Part shown: positions 1 through 7,587 of the stretch, piece after piece
How positions within the stretch are numbered: the stretch's first letter is position 1
How the letters are laid out: the number at the start of each line of letters is the position of its first letter
From: an uncultured Prevotellaceae bacterium
GTDB taxonomy: Bacteria; Bacteroidota; Bacteroidia; Bacteroidales; Bacteroidaceae
Direction: 5' to 3'
DNA: 59,410 nt
Assembly: GCA_900316645.1 (NCBI GenBank)
Contig: ONDP01000010.1
Span: 1-59,410, forward strand
Made by a program: the position numbers and the translations under genes
The notes under the pieces: model-generated
Seen by the model: only the letters and a program-made list of their open reading frames with translations
Told to the model about the DNA's origin: nothing
Databases searched by the model: none

Positions 1-1
1 G

Positions 2-229
2 GACGTGAAGGCTAACCTGATCAGCGTGCGTCGCATCATCTTCACCCCTAACGTGGACGTGAAGGACGAGCTGAAGAATACCTCCATCCAGATTACCTGT
101 CTCGACGAGGACGGCAACGTGCTCAAGCGCGTCACCTCTGGCGACGAAGGCACCGTAGAGGATCCCGAGGGTCCATCCACCGAAGGCGGACCTTCTACCG
201 AAGGCGGCGGACCTTCAACCGAAGGATAA
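2..229 (+). CDS. C-terminal part of probable HU-HIG-type DNA-binding protein (5' truncated)
   Basis: The gene enters from before the window; about 75 residues are visible. They hold a short beta-rich segment (SVRRIIFTPNVDVKDEL, then QITCLDEDGNVLKRV) followed by an acidic/glycine-rich tail with three PSTEGG-type repeats (PSTEGG, PSTEGGG, PSTEG). This pattern, a small beta domain plus a Gly-rich tail, is what is seen at the end of Bacteroidetes HU-family proteins with a HIG extension; the HU domain itself lies outside the window, so the assignment is an inference. The GTG at position 5 is internal, not the start. Family members often sit near BT4734/DUF3987 genes; one such gene occurs here at 54-57 kb, not adjacent. 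Confidence 0.45.
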   Translation, partial: DVKANLISVRRIIFTPNVDVKDELKNTSIQITCLDEDGNVLKRVTSGDEGTVEDPEGPSTEGGPSTEGGGPSTEG

Positions 230-745
230 AGCCTCTCCCCCGACCCCTCCCCTAAAAGGGAGGGGGAAGGGAACTCCTAAACGACCAAACGACTAAACAA
301 CTAATTTACTAATCTATTAAAAACTGACCCCTACATCCTCATTTAATCCCCCCTTAACAGGGGGGCGAGGGGGGTCTCCAAATTAGACGGTGATTCAGCT
401 CATAGTGAGTATCCTCACCGCAATTGCAACAACGCTGGGCACGACTTCGTGCATGGGACATGGACCGTTCAGTTTCTAAGGAAGCCTCACCCCCAACCCC
501 TCTCCTAAAAGGGAAAAGCCTCTCCCCAACCCCTCCCCAAAAAGGGAGGGGCTTTTTTATGTTTTTGCTTTCATAAGATAGGCTCCAAAGGAGCAACAGC
601 ATTAGTGACAAGACTGGCTGGACGCTTGCGTACTAGCAGAATTGTCGCTAATACTGTTCAAGTCTCTGTCCAAGAGACGCTAGCTTATGAAGGGGTTATT
701 ATTGTTTTTGTTAATAAATCCAACACAGGGTTTTGCTGGTGACAC
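230..745. repeat. Gene-free stretch with GC-rich palindromic repeats
   Basis: No convincing gene is present. Three related copies of a palindromic unit (GCCTCNCCCC, NACCCCTCCCC, AAAAGGGAGGGG) lie at about 230-262, 484-515 and 516-556; a further C/G-run palindrome (CCCCCCTTAACAGGGGGG-like) lies at about 347-373. An 8-bp repeat (CTAAACGA, CCAAACGA, CTAAACAA, CTAATTTA, CTAATCTA) runs at about 277-316. The copy at 516-556 ends in a T-run and could act as an intrinsic terminator for upstream transcription. The rest (560-745) shows nothing recognisable. Confidence 0.6.
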
Positions 746-777
746 AAAAAAAACGCTGACTCTTTTTGAATCAGCGG
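746..777 (-). terminator. Intrinsic terminator of tRNA-Pro
   Basis: On the minus strand a stem CGCTGA/TCAGCG (extended after one mismatch) with a short A-rich loop is followed by eight T residues. It lies 14 nt beyond the tRNA 3' end. Confidence 0.75.
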
Positions 778-790
778 TTCATTGTGAAAG

Positions 791-863
791 TCGAGGTGAC
801 AGGACTCGAACCTGCGACAGCCTGGTCCCAAACCAGGAACGCTACCAACTGCGCTACACCTCG
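791..863 (-). tRNA. tRNA-Pro (TGG)
   Basis: Minus-strand cloverleaf: acceptor CGAGGTG pairs with CACCTCG, D-arm GCGC/GCGT, anticodon stem CCTGG/CCAGG around loop TTTGGGA (anticodon TGG), T-arm GCAGG-TTCGAGT-CCTGT, discriminator A. CCA is not encoded, as usual in Bacteroidetes. It has its own promoter and terminator. Confidence 0.95.
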
Positions 864-875
864 GTTTTGCGGCTG

Positions 876-907
876 CAAAGGTACACATTTTTTGTGACCC
901 TTGCAAA
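876..907 (-). promoter_or_regulatory. Promoter of tRNA-Pro
   Basis: Minus-strand TTTG (904-907), 20-nt spacer, TACCTTTG (876-883): a full match to the Bacteroidetes -33/-7 consensus. The -7 element ends 13 nt before the tRNA. Confidence 0.8.
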
Positions 908-923
908 TTTTTCCGCAATTATT

Positions 924-2111
924 TTACTTTATAATGCCTTGTTCGACAAAAATCTTCTTCAAAGCTACCACCGAACGGTCAACCTGCTCGTTGGTATGGG
1001 TAGCCATCAGGGCGTAACGAACCAGTGTATCCTGTGGTGCACAAGCAGGAGGAATAACGGGATTGATGAATACGCCTGCCTTGAAAGCGAGTGCCGTAAC
1101 AAGGAATGTCTTTTCTACATCACGCACATAAAGTGGAATGATAGGGCTCTCGGTGTCGCCAATCTCGAAACCTTCCTCGCGGAAACGCTTCAGTGCATAG
1201 TTGGTAACCTTCCACAGTGCCTCAATGCGCTCGGGCTCCTTCTGGATGATGTGCAGCGCCTCCATAGCTGCAGCTGTGGCAGCTGGCGTGTTGGATGCCG
1301 AGAAGATATAGGTGCGACAGGTGTGGCGCAGGAAATTGATGGTGTCCCAATCGGAAGCAATGAAACCACCGATAGAAGCCAGCGACTTAGAGAAGGTACC
1401 CATGATGAGGTCAACCTCGTCAGTGAGTCCGAAGTGGTCGCAAACACCACGTCCCTGGCGTCCGAAAACACCGATACCGTGAGCCTCGTCCACCATGATT
1501 GAGCAATTATACTTATGCTTCAGCTCTACTATCTCAGGCAGTTTGGCTAAGTCGCCCTCCATTGAGAACACACCGTCAACGACAATCAGTTTGATGGCAT
1601 CGTATGGCAACTTCTGAAGCACGCGCTCCAAATCGTCCATATCGTTGTGCTTGTAGTGCAACTGCTTGGCAAACGACAAACGGCGTCCATCCACGATGGA
1701 TGCGTGGTCGCGATCATCACAGATGATGTAGTCGTCCTTACCAACAACCATTGCCAATACACCCTGATTGACTGAGAATCCCGTTGAGAAGCAAAGACAA
1801 TCGTCTTTACCGATAAACTCTGAGATTTCCTTCTCCAACTGAACGTGCAAATCAAGTGTTCCGTTCAAGAAACGGCTTCCAGCACATCCTGAACCATATT
1901 TGTCGAGTGCTGCCTTAGCGGCATCAATGATGCGCTGATCACCGGTTAAACCTGTGTAAGCATTAGATCCGAACATGAGCACTTTGTGGCCGCCCATTTC
2001 TACTTCCGTACCCTGTTTTCCCTCAATAGCGCGGAAATAAGGGTAAACGTCAGCCTCCATAAACTTCTGCGGTTCACGGTAGTGCTTGTACTTTTCTTGT
2101 AACTGTCCCAT
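924..2111 (-). CDS. spt: Serine palmitoyltransferase-type PLP enzyme (alpha-oxoamine synthase)
   Basis: 395 aa, full length for the class II aminotransferase fold. It would condense serine with a fatty acyl-CoA to 3-ketosphinganine, the first step of sphingolipid synthesis. DEAHGIG is at residues 208-214, and the Schiff-base lysine in TFSKSLASIGG is K242; the SGCAGSRFLNGT segment near residue 74 is typical of the family. The alternatives, 8-amino-7-oxononanoate synthase and glycine C-acetyltransferase, share the fold. The N-terminus and the divergent lipid kinase neighbour favour the sphingolipid enzyme of Bacteroides/Prevotella (B. thetaiotaomicron BT_0870 type). A TACCTTTG element precedes it. 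It is monocistronic, and no ketoreductase or ceramide synthase lies nearby. Confidence 0.85.
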   Translation of the reverse strand: MGQLQEKYKHYREPQKFMEADVYPYFRAIEGKQGTEVEMGGHKVLMFGSNAYTGLTGDQRIIDAAKAALDKYGSGCAGSRFLNGTLDLHVQLEKEISEFIGKDDCLCFSTGFSVNQGVLAMVVGKDDYIICDDRDHASIVDGRRLSFAKQLHYKHNDMDDLERVLQKLPYDAIKLIVVDGVFSMEGDLAKLPEIVELKHKYNCSIMVDEAHGIGVFGRQGRGVCDHFGLTDEVDLIMGTFSKSLASIGGFIASDWDTINFLRHTCRTYIFSASNTPAATAAAMEALHIIQKEPERIEALWKVTNYALKRFREEGFEIGDTESPIIPLYVRDVEKTFLVTALAFKAGVFINPVIPPACAPQDTLVRYALMATHTNEQVDRSVVALKKIFVEQGIIK

Positions 2112-2157
2112 TCCGAAATTTTGGTATAGTTTTTAATATATTCTCGTTTTCAGACTG

Positions 2158-2165
2158 CAAAGGTA
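2158..2165 (-). promoter_or_regulatory. -7 element of spt
   Basis: TACCTTTG on the minus strand, 46 nt before the ATG. No clear -33 element was found at the expected distance. Confidence 0.6.
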
Positions 2166-2259
2166 CACAAAAAATATAAATTAGTGCATATTTTATAAGA
2201 TAAATTGTAAATTTATAGAAATTTTGTTCAAATATGTCGGATAATTACCACGTTTTTAT

Positions 2260-2267
2260 TACTTTTG
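2260..2267 (+). promoter_or_regulatory. -7 element of the lipid kinase gene
   Basis: TACTTTTG fits TAnnTTTG and is followed by C. It lies inside the longest possible ORF and 8 nt before ATG 2276, which argues that 2276 rather than 2234 is the start and that the leader is very short. Confidence 0.6.
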
Positions 2268-2275
2268 CAAAGAAT

Positions 2276-3313
2276 ATGAGCGAAAAGAAACGTATAACTT
2301 TCATCGTTAATCCAATTTCGGGTGGTCATCAGAAAGAAGAAATCATCGAGATGATCAACCAGGAGATGGATCTTGACCGGTTTAAAGTCGACATCCGGAT
2401 AACGGAATTTGCCGGGCACGCTGTTGAGATAGCCCACCAATGCGCAGCAGAAGGTGTAGATATCGTAGCTGCCGTGGGTGGCGACGGTACGGTGAACGAG
2501 GTGGCACGAGCACTGACGCACACCCAGACGGCTCTGGGCATTGTGCCTTGCGGTTCGGGCAACGGTCTGGCTCGCCATCTGTGCATCCCGATGAATACGC
2601 GTAAGGCACTTGGTATTCTGAACGAGTGTGTCATCATGCCATTCGACTATGGAGTGGTGAACGACATTCCTTTTTTCTGCACCTGCGGTATGGGGTTCGA
2701 CGCTTTTATTTCACTCAAATTTGCCGAGGCAGGCAAACGTGGTCCTATCACCTATGTAGAAAACGTGCTGAAAGAGGGGCTGAACTATCAACCCGAGACC
2801 TACGAAGTGGAGGACGAGACGGGAGCTCACCGATACAAGGCGTTTCTCATTGCCTGTGCCAATGCCTCGCAATATGGCAACAATGCCTATATTGCCCCCG
2901 AGGCATCTATGCGCGACGGTGTGCTGGATGTTATCATCATGGAACCCTTCGACGCGCTGGAAGCCCCACAGATCAGTATCGACCTGTTTAACAAGACGCT
3001 CAGCAACAATTCAAAAATCAAGCACTTCCAGACGCGCAAGATTCATATTCATCGCCAACAGCCGGGAGCCATCCATTACGACGGCGACCCCATTATGACT
3101 GATCCTGACGTTGACATTCACATTGAGCATTTAGGACTTCGCATTGTCACCAATCCCGAGGCTACCGAAGACCAGTCACAGCCCAATCCCGTACTGAATG
3201 CCTTCAGCGATTTTTTTAATAATATAAATAATGTTCGCGAGGATATTGAGAAAGGTGGTCGCAAGATACAGGCCATCAACAAGCTGATGCTCCGTAAACT
3301 GTCGAAGTTATAA
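2276..3313 (+). CDS. DagK/YegS-type lipid kinase
   Basis: 345 aa from ATG 2276. The diacylglycerol kinase catalytic domain is evident: NPISGG (12-17), GGDGTVNE nucleotide-binding motif (68-75), PCGSGNGLAR (91-100), then the beta-sandwich C-terminal domain. It would phosphorylate a lipid at the inner membrane; diacylglycerol and sphingoid bases are both possible. Its divergent position next to serine palmitoyltransferase makes a sphingolipid-related substrate attractive but unproven. An upstream ATG at 2234 would add 14 residues but lies ahead of the -7 element. Its stop overlaps the next start (TAATG). The C-terminal 35 residues are basic and may contact the membrane. Confidence 0.88.
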   Translation: MSEKKRITFIVNPISGGHQKEEIIEMINQEMDLDRFKVDIRITEFAGHAVEIAHQCAAEGVDIVAAVGGDGTVNEVARALTHTQTALGIVPCGSGNGLARHLCIPMNTRKALGILNECVIMPFDYGVVNDIPFFCTCGMGFDAFISLKFAEAGKRGPITYVENVLKEGLNYQPETYEVEDETGAHRYKAFLIACANASQYGNNAYIAPEASMRDGVLDVIIMEPFDALEAPQISIDLFNKTLSNNSKIKHFQTRKIHIHRQQPGAIHYDGDPIMTDPDVDIHIEHLGLRIVTNPEATEDQSQPNPVLNAFSDFFNNINNVREDIEKGGRKIQAINKLMLRKLSKL

Positions 3314-3462
3314 TGCAGTTCATCATTATCTTCATCGTATTAGCATGTGCCATAGGATATGCTGCCTGGCGTATTTACAAAGCACTCTCTGCCCCACCCG
3401 ACCCATGTGCCGGTTGTCAGGGATGTGCCCTAAAAGACAGGCGAAAATGCCCGAATTGTTAA
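3313..3462 (+). CDS. Small Cys-rich membrane protein, FeoB-associated type
   Basis: 49 aa. One N-terminal hydrophobic helix (residues 2-19, IIIFIVLACAIGYAA) is followed by a short cytosolic tail with five cysteines: CAGCQGC, then CPNC at the end. This layout matches the FeoB-associated Cys-rich membrane protein family, normally encoded next to feoB. Here there is no Feo gene; it is translationally coupled to the lipid kinase through the TAATG overlap. It could bind a metal or a redox partner. Confidence 0.6.
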   Translation: MQFIIIFIVLACAIGYAAWRIYKALSAPPDPCAGCQGCALKDRRKCPNC

Positions 3463-3532
3463 AAAATTGCTAAGTGAATGCAAATTTTTCACTTTTCGTT
3501 TTCCACTTTTACTTTTTTTGTGTATCTTTGCA

Positions 3533-3540
3533 TCCGCTAA
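3533..3540 (+). promoter_or_regulatory. -7 element of tRNA-Cys
   Basis: TATCTTTG followed by C, 8 nt before the tRNA 5' end. The -33 element is unclear. Confidence 0.6.
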
Positions 3541-3548
3541 GACGAAAC

Positions 3549-3620
3549 GGTGCCTTGGATGAGTGGCTTAGTCAACGGTCTGCAAAACCGTCTACGGCGG
3601 TTCGAATCCGCCAGGCACCT
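3549..3620 (+). tRNA. tRNA-Cys (GCA)
   Basis: Acceptor GGTGCCT/AGGCACC, anticodon stem ACGGT/ACCGT with loop CTGCAAA (anticodon GCA), T-arm GGCGG-TTCGAAT-CCGCC, and discriminator T, which is the expected U73 of tRNA-Cys. CCA is not encoded. Confidence 0.95.
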
Positions 3621-3630
3621 CTGGCAAAAA

Positions 3631-3660
3631 TCCTGAAACGAATCGTTTCGGGATTTTTTT
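3631..3660 (+). terminator. Intrinsic terminator of tRNA-Cys
   Basis: Stem TCCTGAAACG / CGTTTCGGGA with an AAT loop, followed by seven T. Confidence 0.85.
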
Positions 3661-3690
3661 ATGAGGAATGAGAAATGAGGAATGAGAAAT
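3661..3690 (+). repeat. Heptad array ATGAGNA
   Basis: Four 7-bp units ATGAGGA, ATGAGAA, ATGAGGA, ATGAGAA between the tRNA terminator and htpG. Each unit carries TGA, so the array closes all three frames. Confidence 0.7.
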
Positions 3691-3762
3691 GGCTATGGAA
3701 AACTTGGCACGATATTTGCAAGGAGATGGGCAGAAGCAAAAAAACAAAAAACATATAAGAGT

Positions 3763-5823
3763 ATGCAAAAAGGTAATATCGGGGTTACGACTGAGAACAT
3801 TTTCCCCGTCATCAAAAAGTTTCTCTATTCAGATCATGAGATTTTCCTGCGCGAGATGGTGAGCAACGCAGTGGACGCTACACAGAAGTTGAAGACACTG
3901 AAGGAACAAGGTGAGTTCAAGGGCGAACTGGGCGATTTAACCGTTCACGTAAACTTGGATGCCGACAAGGGTACCATCACCATCAGCGACCGAGGTATCG
4001 GTATGACCGAGGAGGAGATTGACAAGTATATCAACCAGATAGCCTTCTCGGGTGTGAACGACTTCCTGGAGAAGTATAAGGACAATGCCAACAACATTAT
4101 CGGACACTTCGGACTGGGTTTCTACTCTTCGTTCATGGTTTCGAAGAAAGTGGAGATTGTGACCCGTTCGTATAAGGACGACGCCAAAGCTGTGAAATGG
4201 AGTTGTGACGGCAGTCCTGCCTACGAAATCGACGAAGCAGAGAAGGAGGATCGCGGTTCGGACATCATCCTGTATCTGGACGACGACTGCAAAGAGTTTC
4301 TGGAGAAGCAGAAGATTCAGGAACTGCTGAACAAATACTGTAAGTTTATGGCTGTGCCCATTGCCTTCGGCAAGAAGCAGGAGTGGTCGAGCGACGAGAA
4401 GAAAATGGTGGATACCGCCGAGGATAATATTATAAATAATGTGGAGCCTCTGTGGACGAAAGCTCCATCGGCACTGAAGGACGAGGACTACAAGTCGTTC
4501 TACCGTACACTCTACCCCATGAGCGACGAGCCGATGTTCTGGATTCACCTGAATGTGGACTACCCCTTCAACCTGACGGGTATTTTATATTTCCCACGCA
4601 TCAAGTCGAACATCGACCTGCAGCGCAACAAGATTCAGCTGTATTGCAACCAGGTGTTTGTGACCGACCAGGTGGAGGGTATCGTACCTGAGTTCCTGAC
4701 GCTGCTGCACGGTGTGATTGACTCACCGGACATTCCTCTGAACGTGAGCCGTTCGTACCTGCAGAGCGACCGTGACGTCAAGAAGATTTCGACCTATATC
4801 ACCAAGAAGGTGGCAGACCGTCTGCAGAGCATCTTCAAGGAAGACCGTAAGGCCTATGAGGAGAAATGGGACGACCTGAAGCTCTTCATCAACTACGGAA
4901 TGCTGAGCGAGGAAAGCTTCTACGATCGTGCCAAGGAGTTTGCACTGATGAAGGACACCGACGGCAAATACTTCACATTTGACGAATACAAGACTCTCAT
5001 CGAGGGTGCACAGAAGGATAAGGACGACATGCTGGTTTATCTGTATGCCACTGACAAGGAGGAGCAGTACTCATACATCCAGGCTGCCAAGGACAAGGGC
5101 TACTCCGTGCTCCTGTTGGACGGTCAGCTCGACGTGCCTGCCATTCAGATGCTGGAGCAGAAATTCGAAAAGAGCCGCTTTACACGCGTGGATGCTGACA
5201 TTGTAGAGCGACTGATTGTCAAGGATGACACACCAAAGACAGAACTGTCAGAAGACGAAACTGCCAATTTGTCATCGGTATTCCGCTCGCAGATGCCTAA
5301 GATGGAGAAGACGGAATTCATGATTGAGGTGCAGTCGCTGGGTGCCGACGCCCGTCCTGTCATGATGACGCAGAACGAATATATGCGCCGTATGAAGGAG
5401 ATGAGCCGTTTCCAGCCGGGAATGAACTTCTATGCACAGATGCCCGACTCGATGAATCTGGTGCTGAATGCCGACCACCCATTGGTGAAAGGCGTATTGG
5501 CTGACTGCAAGTCGGCTACCGAGGAGGCCCTGAAACCTGTTGAGAGCGAACTGAAAGGACAGGAAGCCCGTCTGGCTGCCATCCGTCAGGCTCAGGAGAA
5601 GAAAAAGGCCGACGAACTCACTCAGGAGGAGAAGGACGACAAGGCCAACACCGAGAAAGCCGTTCAGGAGCAGAAAGACAAGAAACAGCAGATTCTTGCC
5701 GATTATGCGAAGGGCAACTCGATAGTGCACCAACTCATCGACCTCGCCCTGTTGCAGAACGGTATGCTGAAGGGCGAAGCACTGGATAAGTTCTTGAAGC
5801 GCAGTATTGAACTGATTAAATAA
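3763..5823 (+). CDS. htpG: Chaperone HtpG (Hsp90 family)
   Basis: 686 aa from ATG 3763 (MQKGNIGVTT). An upstream in-frame ATG at 3682 would add 27 unrelated residues arising next to the heptad array. The N-terminal GHKL ATPase domain has REMVSNAVDA (E31, N35), SDRGIGM (75-81) and the lid glycines GHFGLGFYS. The middle domain includes NVSRSYLQSD, with the conserved arginine that reaches the ATP gamma-phosphate. The C-terminal dimerisation domain contains a long charged lysine/glutamate-rich stretch near residues 590-650, common in Bacteroidetes HtpG. Cytosolic ATP-dependent chaperone; monocistronic. Confidence 0.95.
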   Translation: MQKGNIGVTTENIFPVIKKFLYSDHEIFLREMVSNAVDATQKLKTLKEQGEFKGELGDLTVHVNLDADKGTITISDRGIGMTEEEIDKYINQIAFSGVNDFLEKYKDNANNIIGHFGLGFYSSFMVSKKVEIVTRSYKDDAKAVKWSCDGSPAYEIDEAEKEDRGSDIILYLDDDCKEFLEKQKIQELLNKYCKFMAVPIAFGKKQEWSSDEKKMVDTAEDNIINNVEPLWTKAPSALKDEDYKSFYRTLYPMSDEPMFWIHLNVDYPFNLTGILYFPRIKSNIDLQRNKIQLYCNQVFVTDQVEGIVPEFLTLLHGVIDSPDIPLNVSRSYLQSDRDVKKISTYITKKVADRLQSIFKEDRKAYEEKWDDLKLFINYGMLSEESFYDRAKEFALMKDTDGKYFTFDEYKTLIEGAQKDKDDMLVYLYATDKEEQYSYIQAAKDKGYSVLLLDGQLDVPAIQMLEQKFEKSRFTRVDADIVERLIVKDDTPKTELSEDETANLSSVFRSQMPKMEKTEFMIEVQSLGADARPVMMTQNEYMRRMKEMSRFQPGMNFYAQMPDSMNLVLNADHPLVKGVLADCKSATEEALKPVESELKGQEARLAAIRQAQEKKKADELTQEEKDDKANTEKAVQEQKDKKQQILADYAKGNSIVHQLIDLALLQNGMLKGEALDKFLKRSIELIK

Positions 5824-5846
5824 TAACCCCCAGTTACAGGGCGGCT

Positions 5847-6350
5847 TTACGGTATGACATCAACGTCGTCATGATTGATGAAAATGTAGTCGTGACCCGT
5901 TTTCAGAACGTAATAGCCGTCCTGTAGCAATTCATACTCGTCAGCGATGATGGTGCCTTTCTCTACGAATCCGTAGGGTACGTACTTAGGACCTTCATCG
6001 CTATAATTATCGGTATAGAGCGACGTAATCTCTTTCTTAGCCACCAGTTTGGGTTGGCCATTTTGGGAATACCAGTTTTGGGTTCCCATATATTTTGTAT
6101 AAACCCAACCTACGGTGTTCTCTACCCTGACCTTGCTCCACTGCTTACCATACTCCAGCAGGATGCCACGCCCCAATCCGTGAAATGCCAAGGGGAGCGT
6201 GGTCAGCACCATACCCTTGCTGGAAGGCAGGGCGCGGACATTCAGAAAACCATCGTCGGAGGTTGCGTAACACACCGTCAGCACATTCTGCGACCAGAGT
6301 GCTGTACTCATGAAAAACACAAAAAGGGAAAAGAAAATACGTTTCATCAT
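5847..6350 (-). CDS. Exported SH3-like domain protein
   Basis: 167 aa. The start is taken at the first of two Met codons (MMKRIFF) because the -7 element lies at 6377-6384, so the longer reading that starts at 6407 is upstream of transcription. A signal peptide (MKRIFFSLFVFFMSTALWSQ) is followed by a bacterial SH3-type segment (DGFLNVRALPSSKGMVL, then WSKVRVENTVGWVYTKYM). Such domains bind peptidoglycan or cell-surface peptides. The C-terminal part (residues 100-167) is not recognised. It is transcribed divergently from the GNAT-like gene. Confidence 0.7.
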   Translation of the reverse strand: MMKRIFFSLFVFFMSTALWSQNVLTVCYATSDDGFLNVRALPSSKGMVLTTLPLAFHGLGRGILLEYGKQWSKVRVENTVGWVYTKYMGTQNWYSQNGQPKLVAKKEITSLYTDNYSDEGPKYVPYGFVEKGTIIADEYELLQDGYYVLKTGHDYIFINHDDVDVIP

Positions 6351-6376
6351 TGTTTTAAGATTTATTATTGACGCTG

Positions 6377-6408
6377 CAAATATAAAGAAATATATGAAAA
6401 GTTCCAAA
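6377..6408 (-). promoter_or_regulatory. Promoter of the SH3 protein
   Basis: Minus-strand TTTG (6405-6408), 20-nt spacer, TATATTTG (6377-6384). Its -33 box is one arm of the palindrome CCAAATAAATTTGG (6404-6417), whose other arm serves the divergent promoter. Confidence 0.75.
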
Positions 6409-6412
6409 TAAA

Positions 6413-6444
6413 TTTGGATTTTATCGTAAAACTTCGTACCTTTA
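6413..6444 (+). promoter_or_regulatory. Promoter of the GNAT-like gene
   Basis: TTTG (6413-6416), 20-nt spacer, TACCTTTA (6437-6444). The ATG at 6450 lies 6 nt after the -7 element, so the transcript is probably leaderless or nearly so. Confidence 0.7.
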
Positions 6445-6449
6445 TCCCC

Positions 6450-7433
6450 ATGAATGAACTAAAAGTCACTATTTACCAGCATGCGTCAGAGTTGCCACCA
6501 ATGACGGCGAGCAATTATTTCCACAGTCCGGAACTGATGGAACTCTGCGAGAAGACACCACGCATGAAGCCCTATATGGCTGTTGTGTCGCTGGCTGACG
6601 GTACGGTAGTGGCTCACATGCTGGCTATCGTCTATCAGCGCCGGACGTGGCTTCCACCTTTTTTATATAGTCATGTCAGAGTGATGGGCGAAGGCGTCTA
6701 TCATCAGACCTCAGGAGAATTCAATGCGCAATACCTGTTCGGACGGATGGCAGAGGCTCTGACCGAACGCTTGCAGAACCATTCGCTGTATATAGAATTC
6801 AGTCACCTGTCGCAAAAGATGTTTGGTTATAAAGACCTGAAGCGACTGGGATTCTTCCACGTGAAATGGATGAGCATTCACAATTCGCTGCATAGCAAGA
6901 CACCCGAGGAACGCATTGTGGAACGACAACAGAAACGCATAGAGGCAGCTCTGGAACGTGGAGCCGAAACAAAACTCGTAGAAACAGAAGAGGAGTTTCA
7001 GGAGTTCTCGAAACTGTTGCGCCGACACAACTGGTTGAAGCCCCGCCGCTATCTGCCTGTGGACGATTTCTTCAAGGGAATGATGAAAAGCAACCGCTGC
7101 AGGCTGTTTATCACCAAAGCCCATGATAAGGTCATAGGATGTTGTGCCTGTGTGAACTCCGAAAACGACACCTATTTGTGGTATTCCGCCTCACTGAGAA
7201 AGAGCTATGCGTTGCTCCACCCTAATGCCGTCACTATTTGGAGTGCCATCAAACATGCCCACCAAGAAGGCCGACAGCACTTCCGCTTTATCGATGTGGG
7301 ACTGCCCTATCGCCGTAACCCCTATCGTGACTTCATTCTCAGTTTCGGAGGCAAGGAGGTGACTGCCTTCCGTTGGTTCCGCACCAGCATCCGATGGGTC
7401 AATGCCTTCGCATCGTGGTGGTGGAGGGAGTGA
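6450..7433 (+). CDS. GNAT/FemAB-like acyltransferase
   Basis: 327 aa from ATG 6450; the in-frame ATG at 6414 sits in the promoter. The layout is that of the Acetyltransf_6/FemAB-like fold: an N-terminal half (IYQHASELPPMTASNYFHSPELMELCE, a SHVRVMGEGVY segment), a basic helix near 150-170 (RIVERQQKRIEAALERGAE), then a second acyltransferase-like half with VIGCCACVNSENDTYLWYSAS and FRFIDVGLPYRRNPYRDFILSFGGK. Such proteins transfer acyl or aminoacyl groups to cell-envelope substrates; the substrate here is unknown. It ends in a TGA that opens a long heptad array. Confidence 0.6.
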   Translation: MNELKVTIYQHASELPPMTASNYFHSPELMELCEKTPRMKPYMAVVSLADGTVVAHMLAIVYQRRTWLPPFLYSHVRVMGEGVYHQTSGEFNAQYLFGRMAEALTERLQNHSLYIEFSHLSQKMFGYKDLKRLGFFHVKWMSIHNSLHSKTPEERIVERQQKRIEAALERGAETKLVETEEEFQEFSKLLRRHNWLKPRRYLPVDDFFKGMMKSNRCRLFITKAHDKVIGCCACVNSENDTYLWYSASLRKSYALLHPNAVTIWSAIKHAHQEGRQHFRFIDVGLPYRRNPYRDFILSFGGKEVTAFRWFRTSIRWVNAFASWWWRE

Positions 7434-7539
7434 GAGAATTGAGAATTGAGAATTGAGAATTGACCATTGACCATTGACCTTTGACCTTTGACCTTTGACC
7501 TTTGACCTTTGACCTTTGACAATTGATAATTGACAATTG
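7434..7539 (+). repeat. Heptad array, units (A)ATTGAN / TTGACCT
   Basis: Fifteen or so perfect 7-bp units starting directly at the stop codon: TTGAGAA (several), TTGACCA (two), TTGACCT (six), then TTGACAA and TTGATAA. All fit TTGANNN. The homogeneous block of TTGACCT indicates recent expansion by slippage or unequal crossing-over. Confidence 0.9.
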
Positions 7540-7587
7540 GGAATGGTGGGGAGGTAATAAATCGGGAATTTTTGCGTTATTATTGTG

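Noticed and set aside
687-1502. 271-codon plus-strand reading
   Set aside because: It crosses the tRNA-Pro gene and is antisense to the serine palmitoyltransferase gene.
7434-7539. Heptad array as a CRISPR-like array
   Set aside because: Units are 7 bp and contiguous with no spacers; no cas genes are present.
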